From Dipteris shenzhenensis (Eukaryota > Polypodiophyta > Polypodiopsida > Gleicheniales): DNA of 64,000 nucleotides. Where the stretch lies: assembly GCA_047967505.1 (NCBI GenBank), contig CM106539.1; one strand, written 5' to 3'. Positions 55,371-64,000 of this stretch are shown here, one piece after another (positions within the stretch are counted from its first letter, which is position 1; every line of letters starts with the position of its first letter). The notes below the pieces were generated by a model. That model saw nothing but the letters and a program-made list of their open reading frames with translations. It searched no databases and had not been told where the DNA came from. The position numbers and the translations under genes are program-made.

Positions 55371-57470
55371 TTCAACAACTACTACAAGCTTGCTTGGTAT
55401 CAAAGCATAGAAAATAGTGGTGATTTTCTCCTTGACAATGTTGATCTCCTGAACTACAAGCTTGAATGTAATGTTCTCTCATGTGATGTTTCTCATCAAA
55501 TTTGTTGTGATCTTTAGTGATGCATAGTTTCATGTTAATGCTCAAATAAGTGCAGATGGTGGAGTTAAGGTTTTGAGCTTGCCAATAGATGTTTAGAATG
55601 TGTTGAAGTAGACAATGTAGTACTTTCCTGATACAAGAGGAACCACAAAGTTCTGGCATGTTCAAGCAATAATAGAGCAATTAAGCAGATGTACGGTCTC
55701 TTTCTCAAGGGAAATCTCTAGGATTGTGATGACTAACTTGAAGAATTGTAGGGATGTAAAATCCAAATTGTCATCTTAGTCAATCGGGGTTGTTATGTAC
55801 TTGATGGAGACTTCCCTCAAACCATCGATGCAACAAAGTCAATCCTACATGAGAGATTGCTCAGGGAGGGTGCAGAGGCTAAGCTAGAGTAAGCGGAAGC
55901 AAAATCCTTGTAGGCATGCATGAGATCAAGCTAAGTCCACCAAAAAAATGGCCGAGATGGAAAGGCATAGCATAGAAGCACATCAACCTATTGTATAAGT
56001 AGCTTGATAAAGTTAGAATGGATGGGGACAATGTGGAGCGAGCTAGCAAGGATGAAAAAAACTTCTTGAAGATGAGAGAGCAAAAAAGGAGGCTCTTTAT
56101 CAATGACTCTGCAACATGTATAACGCATTGAACATTGATAAAGATGGAATGATAGAGCAATAAAAGGGGGAATGCAAAAACTAGAGCATTGATGTAGGAG
56201 CTGCAAGAGAGCTTTAGGGCCACAAAGGATGTAGATCGGGCAACCACAGTGGAGAACACAAAGAGATTGGGCAATATTGGTAAGATATGTATAATTTCTA
56301 GAATTGAATTATACTAAGCTTGTCATGGCTCTTGAAAGTATTGAAAAGAAACCCTCTACCCTAACTAAAATCCAACATAGAGTGGATGTCTTGGAAGATT
56401 CCTATGCATATGCTGCTAAACAATTTCGCCATCACCCGGCCCTAACTGAAAAAAAAAAGCAAGGCTAGAAGCTCACTAGAAGGGGACGACGAGAAACTAT
56501 GGAAAACTGCAGAATACAGTGGGAAATAATAGGAAAAGTGAATTAAAATGACAGGATCCCCATGTTTTATAGACCCCAACTAAACACACCGACCGGTATG
56601 TCGCTACAGCAACCGGTGTATTCAACCAATACATGCATGCCACGTGCCTCAACTCACTACATCGATCGATGTAATCAGCCAATGCATGAGCGCCATGTGT
56701 CTTGACCGAATACACCAACCAGTGTAACGGTACACCGATCAATGTATTTGATTCTGCACCGTACCGAGAGGTTCATTCCTATGATACTGCACGGTAAACA
56801 TATTCACTGTGTGGTGCCTTTTTACCGTGTGGTATTTACAAAGTCATACCACACGGTGTTATGATACATTGCACGGTATTTCGCCGATCAATCAGTGCCT
56901 GTTGATCGGTTTTTTAAGACGTGTTTTTTGTGTTTTGAACACCCAAAAGCATTCGAAAAAAAGGTTCTTTTCTTTAAAAAATATTCTAGGTCCAAGCTCA
57001 AGCCTCAGGAAGTAGGGCCAATCCCATTAGGGAGTAGATGTAGTCCAAAGAGCTCAACGTGACATGATGAAGGGAGCTCAAAAAAGAAAGTAAAATGTGG
57101 AACCAACCCCCTAAAGGAAAGGAGCAAGAAGGACCGGTTCTCCCACCAAGGCCCTAAAAGACCTTAAAGCGATTGGACATAGATAAAACACCTCAATGTA
57201 TGAGATGTATTTGTTTAATAATTAATCAAATCACTCTTTAATTATTGCCAGAGTTGTCAAAATTTTGCAACCATTTGAATATAAGTTTCCTTGATACATT
57301 TTAGGATTGCAACCGGCACAGTGGTTGTTTTAGGATTGCAATCAGCATGGTGGTAGTACATGATAAGTGGTCTCACAGGTTTCCTTTATACAAGCTATTT
57401 TAGGATCACAACCAACACGGTGGTAGTACAGGATAAGTGGTCACTAGCACACTGGTCTGTTGCACACAAT
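55371..57470. other. No gene recognised
   Basis: Plus-strand frames near 55380-55860 and 56000-56250 look like decayed coding sequence with many stops (charged, helix-like LLEDERAKKEALYQ near 56060), without a domain I can name. From 56580 to 56760 the words ACACCGACCGGT, CATCGATCGATGT and ACACCGATCAATGTA recur as short palindromes. 57300-57450 and 57600-57640 carry AAGCTATTTTAGGATCGCAACC repeats. Confidence 0.45.
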
Positions 57471-57650
57471 ATATGGGCCCTTGAGGGGTCCCCTTTAGGA
57501 GCAAGGGCCATATCGGCATGCCATATATATCCAGTGGCATGTGGATATGGCCCTTGTCCCTAAAGGGACCCCTTAAGGGCCATATCAAGAGTTGCATTTA
57601 TACAAGCTATTTTAGGATCGCAACCAACGAGTTGGTTGCACACAAGAATT
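57300..57650. repeat. TTTTAGGATCGCAACC-word repeats around a hairpin
   Basis: ATTTTAGGATCACAACCAACACGG-like units occur near 57303, 57330, 57398 and 57608. The 57471-57585 hairpin sits between two of them, as if inserted. Confidence 0.6.
57471..57585. repeat. Long hairpin (arms about 52 bp, loop 11 bp), MITE- or precursor-like
   Basis: The left arm ATATGGGCCCTTGAGGGG...GGCATGCCA (57471-57523) is the reverse complement of the right arm TGGCATGTGG...CCTTAAGGGCCATAT (57535-57585) with a few mismatches, around the loop TATATATCCAG. It could be a small MITE or a young small-RNA hairpin. Confidence 0.85.
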
Positions 57651-57934
57651 CATGTAGGATTAACTGCCACCAGTGTGGTGGTTTCTTTCAATTATTACAA
57701 GTCTTAGATGAATGGCATACAATTCATTTGTTCAAGATTTCGATTTCACCAACCCAATGTTTATACAAAATACTTGTGGCATATATTTTTCCTCATTTGG
57801 GATTACTAAAACAAGCGTGGGGTTGTTTTTTATTTACTATTTGAAATTTAGTAAAATAAGCATCGTGTGTTCAAGATTTACTAAAAACAAGCACAGTGGT
57901 TGTACAAGGCGACTGTAAATAGATTTTTCATTTT

Positions 57935-58631
57935 TTAAGGATAGTGGAATGTATTTTCCTTGTTTAAAGTTCTACATCCACGCAAAGAGAATAAAATTTC
58001 TTGTACTACATGGGGATCATCATTTCTTAGCCATTCCCAATGCAGTAGAATTGCATGCTGCACAAAAAAAGGTGTCATGATCCCTATCATCCAAAATATA
58101 GAAATGGTATGTGTGTTACATTGACCTAGATTCCTGTGAATTTGCAAGCAAATTGGCATCAAGAATAGAAGAATCAAGCAAATGACTATACATGATATGC
58201 ACTAGAATTATTATCTGCTTGTTGTACCAATGAGCATTTTGTATCTTGCCTTGTTTTTTAAATGAGTAATTTCCTGAAAAATCTATGACAGTGACAATAT
58301 TGTCATGGGGAAAATTAGCAAGACACTTCTTGAAATGCTTATCTTGCCACCTGACCATGAAATTGTTAAGCACATATTTTGGAATGGATTGAACAAATTG
58401 ATCTATAAGCTCCCTTGGCTGAGTGCTCTTATAAGATTGTAGCAATTTCTTTTTCTCTGATACTTCAACATTAACATGTTCAAATCTCCTCCATTTTAGA
58501 GCAACAGGGTTGTCTTTCCTCATTTTATTTGTACTGACAACAAATTGCCTCTTCTTGATACTACAATGTGTGCCCATGCCATGAATGTATTCAATGTAGT
58601 GCCACTCAGAGTTTCCCTCTGCATAGACCAC
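57935..58631 (-). pseudogene. E12: transposase-like conserved domain remnant
   Basis: The frame 58631-58116 has MGTHCSIKKRQFVVSTNK, IDQFVQSIPKYVLNNFMVRW, and then VIDFSGNYSFKKQGKIQNAHW followed by QIIILVHIMYSH. The pattern D-F-x-x-N-Y-S...Q...HW...Q recalls a conserved, uncharacterised TE-associated family in which a later D (SDGC) follows. The next frame (58177-57935) continues with a shift: LDDRDHDTFF, then FVQHAILLHWEWL. If the comparison is right, this is a decayed DDE-type transposase core. No terminal repeats were found, and the identity rests on memory of the family pattern. Confidence 0.45.
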
Positions 58632-58950
58632 TCACTTCCACAGAGACCTTAATAGGCTACCAAACTTAGCCTCCCTTGCATCACAGGACGAGGATCCAAG
58701 TAGTCTACAAACTACACATTCATCTATGAGACACAGGCATCTATCTCCATGGAACAATGCTCCAACATGACTAGATTTTCAAAGCTTGCCAGGCTAGCTC
58801 AAAGTCTATGTGTGTTTTGCAACAATAACACTAATTTCTATCTAGAGTTTCCTGACATATCAGGGCTTACAATGCTCAAAGCTTCCTTTGCCATATGAAT
58901 GATCAAGGTTTTGAGCGATAAACTTCAGACACAACTCCTAGTAGTTAAAC
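58632..58950. other. No gene recognised
   Basis: Short frames only; perhaps the upstream part of E12. Confidence 0.3.
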
Positions 58951-59760
58951 TAAACTTAACTACTAGAAAACACAACAATGTCAACCATTGGGCTGGTCAT
59001 CAATTATTTCGGTTGCGAAATATATTTCTGATTATTTCTGTTCAACCATGTTGGTTTAGAACAATAACATAACTCATGTTTAACCTAAACCAGCTCGGTG
59101 ATATCTTGCATGAGGATGGTTTAGGACAATCACAACAAGTCCAAGCCAAACCCACTATAGAAACTAACTGGTATATGACTCAACCTAGCCTAAAAATTAA
59201 ACTTAACTAATTTAACTACTAGGAAACACAACAATTCCAACCATCGGGCTATTCATCAATTATTTCTATTTCGAATATATTTCTATTCAGCCATGATGGT
59301 TTAAGACAATCAAATAACTCTTGTTTGACCTAAACCAGCTCAGTGATATATTGCATGATGTTCCAACCATAGGGTAGGTTTAGAACAACCACATTAAGTC
59401 CAAGCTAGTCTGCTTTAGAAATTATTTGGTATATGACCTAAACCAGCTCAAAAATTAATCTTAACTAATTTAGCTAGTAGAAAATATAGCAATTTCAACC
59501 ATCGGGTTGGTCATCAATCAAATAATAACAATATATTGCTGTTTATTTTTGTTACAAAATATATTGTTGTTTAACCATGCGAGTTTCAAAAATCACATAA
59601 CTGATGTTTGACCTCAACCAGCATGATGATATATTGCATGATGTCCAACCATCAGGCTGGTTTAGGACAATCACATTAAGTCCAAGCTAGCCCAATTTAG
59701 AAATTAAACAATTAAAAAATTGTTAAACTCAATCACAAACAATCACCAGGCTAGTTTAGG
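58951..59760. repeat. Tandem repeat, unit about 257 bp, nearly three copies plus a partial
   Basis: Landmarks AA(T/C)xTCAACCAT(C/T)GGG at 58977, 59233 and 59491, each followed by CATCAAT(T/C), a TATATTTCTG block, TGTTTGACCTAAACCAGC, GATATATTGCATGA and AAGTCCAAGC. The copies are diverged, so the array is old. Confidence 0.85.
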
Positions 59761-62760
59761 CAACCACTAACATGTGTTGTATCAAGCATGTGTATGATGT
59801 GCTCTACACTCATTCCACTACTTGTGCCCCGTCTGCTTTTTTCATATGTTATTATTATTTAGAGAAACTCTTGTATTCTCATGCCAAAATGTTGTCACTC
59901 TATCAATGACTTTTGCACTTAGGTTGTCTCTCCTTTTCTTGTGTTCTACTGAAGCCCACAGACTTCTTAGACTGGAATGATCGTGCATTGCTTTTGCTCT
60001 ATGTCCAACCGCTGGAGCCACGTTGGTCCTTCTAATTGACTAGATCTTTGACATTGTGCGCCCAATCTGGATACCAACACATCTAATGTCACCCTCTTTG
60101 TAGCTAGTTGATCTAAGTAGTACACCCCTTTCACTCCTTGAATGCCATTTCTTAGATTAGATAGCATCGTCTCTTGGGTGTACATCTCCCGAGGTGTTGG
60201 TAGGGTTGAAGGAGGGTTGTCACTCTATAAATTTCAGGGTGCAGGCTAAAGCTTGTGAAGACTCAAGATTGGTATTCATGTGAATGGCTTGATATTGCTG
60301 CCTCAAATGCTCCCACTAATTGTGAGACCACAACTTGTGTTCTTCGCTCCGATGGCAACATTTGATCGAATGCATGCATTTACAACCAATTCCTACTGCT
60401 GCTTTGTAAGGAGTCTTCTTTCTTCTTGTTGTTTCTCCCTCTATAAGCTTTGCAAAAGTGTGTTCCATTGCCATCCTAATATCATACCATTTCTTTCGTC
60501 ACCCAGCAATTTGTTGCTTCTCCCTTGACCAAGATTTTTAGCTATCTTATCTCGTAGCCTCCATCTGCTTCGCTTGCAAGCCATGACGAGCTACATCTTG
60601 ACGCCATGGCAATGATCAGATAAACTCACTAGAACAAAGACCAGCTAGAGGTGAGTAAAGAATTGAAGATAACTTACTCGAGTAAAGAAGATAATGACAA
60701 ACCAAAAGAACGTGGTCACATTGAGGTGATCCTGGATGGTGCAAGTTAAAGGGCACCAAGAGAAGGATGTACTTTAATAATCAAAGATTTGCAGGGTGGG
60801 AGGTGTGAAAATTTGAAAGTGCATAGGGGTAGCGAAATTTTCAGCCGCTATGATTTCTCCCTGCTCCAGCGATAACGTCAATAAATTTGGATATATTAGT
60901 TTCCCTCAAGCGAGTGCAATGTGGTCCAAATTGCTTCAAAACACAAATAGGCCAAAGGGCACACTTTCAGGTTTAATGCCATATATTATGAAATGTAATG
61001 ATCTTTGACAGGCTTATGAGCCATATAACAAGGAATTGCATGGAAAAATAAACAATACAAAATTGTAAATAGTGTTGGATTTATTAAAAGATATTTGCAC
61101 ATTTTTAAATTCTTCCATTTTAGGGTGAATCTAGATACCAATATCACCAACTATTAATGTTTTAAGACCACCATATTGCAATAGTTCCACTAGTTTGGCT
61201 TCCATTTTTTAAATTGATTTTGATTTTCAACAAATCATGAAAAAGTTATGGAGCACACCCTTGAATGGGTATGCATAATTTTAGCACATTATTGGAGGGC
61301 CCTTAAACTGCACTTGGTGTTCTCAATTATATGTGTCCTTTGGTAGACAAGAAGGTTATGTAGTGGAATTTTGAATGATTACTTGATTCCATGTAAGTAC
61401 ATAATAAAATTTTGATATTTTTGAATAAATTGTTATGTTCTCTACTCTTTAGGAGACATGCTTCACATGAAACATAGCACTTGTAATGCTTTAATGGTCT
61501 CATTACAAATATTTATTCCATATTTTTTTGATCTCAACTTCAATGTTGGAATGTGTACTACAATTTGAAGATCGAGTTTGTCAAATTCCATTGAGAAATG
61601 CATAAGTTATGGCTCAGACAAGATACCTATATACAAAAATGTCTTGAACCTCACCAAAAAATGCCTTGAACCTCACCAAGGTACCTATACAAAAAATGCC
61701 TTGAACCTCACCAAAAATGGATACACCTAAGCAAACATTGACACCCTACATCGATACTTAATTGTGTACTTACTCTTTTTAGCAATCCACTGCTTTGAAT
61801 ATTTCCTTTGATTTGTTAACTGTCAGTTTCGATCTTTAGGTCGTCTATCTTGATTTTTCTTAGACCTATGGGACAATAGGTCCTTAATAGCATGAATGGA
61901 CCTCCTCTAGCCCATCTTCTTTATAGTGTTAAATTATTGGTCAAGACTGTGATGCAATTTGGGAGTCTCACTCCTATCTTATGCATGACCTCCTACATTG
62001 TCTTCATTGAAATTTCTTCCTCGATGACTGTTTGTCTACTAGTGTCTCATCAACTAATTAAAGTTTCTTTATACTAGTTGCCTTGCATTTAATGTGTACT
62101 TCTATAGAGCATTGCATTAGTGCTCCACACTAGACTCTCCTCATTGCTTTAGATCTAGGTTAATGTCTACTTTCATGTGCTAATCATCACAACCTTCTTT
62201 TTTCTTTGTGTCGCACCTCCCATATATCTAGGTTTATACGTTTCTTTCATTAATGCTAGTTCGGGTTCTCTCTCAACTAATCATGCTTTTGGCAAGGTAT
62301 CATCTCTTGCATGAAAAATTGCAAGCAGTCTCATGATGCATCTTATCTTTGTCCCAATATTGTCCTTTGAGTAAACCGTCTAATTCAACACACATGTTAT
62401 AATACTTATGCATGCCACTCCTACAGCTTGCATGAAACTTCCTAGAGAATGCCTTAAAACCCATATCCTTCACATGTAGATAGCTAAAGCTTTGTATTGA
62501 TTGCTTTAAAAGATGAACTCCTATAGTCAATTCTTGCTTTGCATGGCCATTGCTACTACTACTGCTACTGTTAGTGTCGTTACTCCAATCAAAACGATAT
62601 TCTTTATAAACAGTATTCAAAACAAAGATCTTTATAAACGGTATCCACACACAACTTCTAGCAAGATGAAGCTTGCAATCCAAAGGCCGTTAAAATTAAT
62701 TCATAATGTGAGAGATGTTGCCACCATTACTGTAACCTTCTACTGGTTCATTTGTTAATT
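59761..62760. other. No gene recognised, about 3 kb
   Basis: Minus-strand frames at 60185-59967 and 62683-62300 are the longest and carry no domain I can name. AT-rich stretches lie at 61000-61500, and TGCCTTGAACCTCACCAAAAA recurs four times at 61640-61730. Confidence 0.45.
61640..61730. repeat. Short tandem repeat, unit about 21 bp
   Basis: TGCCTTGAACCTCACCAAAAA and close variants occur four times, with ACCTATATACAAAAA words between them. Confidence 0.8.
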
Positions 62761-62767
62761 GTACTTT

Positions 62768-62994
62768 CCTTCATTGGGTGATTTGTTGCTAGACTAACAA
62801 TGAAAATATAATCGCTATGAGGCCCTTTACTTCATTGGGTGATTGTTACTATGAGGCCCTTCGACGCTTCATTGGGTGATTTGTTGCTAGACTAACAATT
62901 AAAATATTATCTTTGCTATGAGGCCCTTTACTTCATTGGGTGATTTGTTGCTAGACTTATCAATGAAAATATTATTGCTACAAGGCCCTTTACT
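62768..62994. repeat. Tandem repeat, unit about 60-75 bp, four copies
   Basis: TTCATTGGGTGATTTGTTGCTAG starts most units and GCTATGAGGCCCTTTAC ends them. The second copy is shortened. Confidence 0.88.
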
Positions 62995-64000
62995 TTGCAA
63001 AGGTTTTTTAGCTTGCTGGAGGTTTTTATTTATTGATTGCTTTCAGATTTGGCTATCATGTGTAGGCTGTGCTTGCTCGGATTTGCACTTTAATTTTCGG
63101 ATCCATGGCCCCTTGTCATTTTAAATCCAATACAATCATAATTTTGGATCTAGTGGTACTTTTGATTCTGGATAGATTGATATTCCATACAAGTTCGGAC
63201 TTTAGATCTAACAGTGACTCGTGCATTCCAAATCTGCTCTAGATCCCATTAGTATCACTAATAATTTCAGATCCATTCCCAACATTCCGGATCAATCTTG
63301 GACATTTCTAGATCAGTTAGTTCAATCTACATTGTCCGATTGCCAAATCCAACAATATCACGCTCCATCTTTGGATTTTAGGCCTTTGTCTTCTCAGAAC
63401 AAGAGCTATCGAAAGTCAAAGTCTTCTCGAAAGCAGGATTCTATGTTATCAAATGATGATATGGGCACCCCAAACCAGTGCTCACATAAAACATTTTTCC
63501 CAGCCCGTAATTTTTAGGGCAATCCAAAATCTTAGCCGGGATTGGACCATAAAAAAACGTCTCGAGGGGGGTCACTATGTATAAACCCTCTATATCACGT
63601 GCGTTCAAGGCCTATTTGTAAAATCCCTTATCTGTAAACTTTTTCTTAATAAAATGTACCCTTTCTCTATACAAATATGTAATTTTTTTCCAAATTTTCT
63701 TTAAATACTCCAAGGATTAAAAATAACCTCATGTTGAACTCACGTTATAGGGTCACATATGATGAGTAACCCCCCCGAGAAAAACGTATAAATGCCAGTA
63801 TTTACAAATAAAATACTAAATACTAGCCCTTAAAAATAAAGGCAACCTGAAATCCGAACCGGGATTTTTCAATTTCAGTCGGTATTTTTACACTACAAGC
63901 CGATTTCGTGAGCACTACCCTAAACCTTGAATAGATTCTGGATTGGATCCTATATTGGATCTAGCCCTATTGATTTCCACGAGATTAGGCTTAGAGACTA
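62995..64000. other. No gene recognised at the right edge
   Basis: Short frames only; GGATCxxT words recur around 63110-63340. Nothing assignable. Confidence 0.4.

Noticed and set aside
60280-60528. Cys/Phe-rich plus-strand frame
   Set aside because: No homology I can name; hydrophobic composition follows from T-rich sequence.
1-64000. tRNA, rRNA or other RNA genes
   Set aside because: None recognised by eye; a covariance-model scan would be needed to exclude small ones.

Overview
This window looks like transposable-element-rich nuclear DNA of a land plant with a large genome. It contains Ty1/copia and Ty3/gypsy LTR retrotransposons with plant-type tRNA-iMet primer sites (TGGTATCAGAG and variants), gag-only LTR elements, an L1-like LINE, long tandem repeats, and no gene I can assign to the host. 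The species cannot be fixed from the sequence. A remnant near 58 kb recalls a TE-associated family I associate with ferns and other large plant genomes, which is only a hint. Nearly every coding region is broken by stops and frameshifts, so coding entries are given as pseudogenes. Element names E1 to E12 are mine.

Layout. E1 (1-2460, minus) is the 5' half of a copia element. It is followed by E2 (about 2462-4644, minus), a gag-only element with a 286-codon open gag. E3 (about 5690-7790, plus) is a copia leader plus the start of a gag, related to E7. E4 (8133-22626, minus) is a gypsy element of about 14.5 kb. Its two long LTRs are built of tandem repeats, gag is joined directly to integrase with protease and reverse transcriptase deleted, and an unrecognised sense ORF region of about 3 kb lies between integrase and the 3' LTR. 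E5 (8857-11652, minus) is a complete gag-only LTR retrotransposon inside the 3' LTR of E4; it has a perfect 5-bp target duplication, and the other E4 LTR preserves the empty site.

From 22.6 to 28.7 kb I find only small repeats. E6 (28.7-30.9 kb, minus, perhaps resuming at 38.3-39.7 kb) is an L1-like LINE abutted by E7 (30895 to about 38292, plus), a full-length but decayed copia element. E8 (39740-44951, plus) is a copia element with a truncated 5' LTR and an intact 3' LTR. It abuts E9 (44952-49674, minus), a copia element of the same family as E1 that stops inside its RNase H region. E10 (49675 to about 50990) is a cluster of inverted short repeats with a unique core. E11 (51055 to about 55370, plus) is a decayed gypsy element with an RT-to-integrase deletion fusion. 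From 55.4 kb on there are tandem repeats, a hairpin (57471-57585) and E12 (57935-58631, minus), a degenerate transposase-like ORF.

Where reading frames survive, in-frame stops are mostly TAG at positions where relatives have Gln or Trp. This fits long decay of methylated CAG/CTG sites. Nothing here appears able to move on its own today, but the nesting order (E5 after E4) and the paired copies (E1/E9, E2/E5, E3/E7) give a usable relative history.
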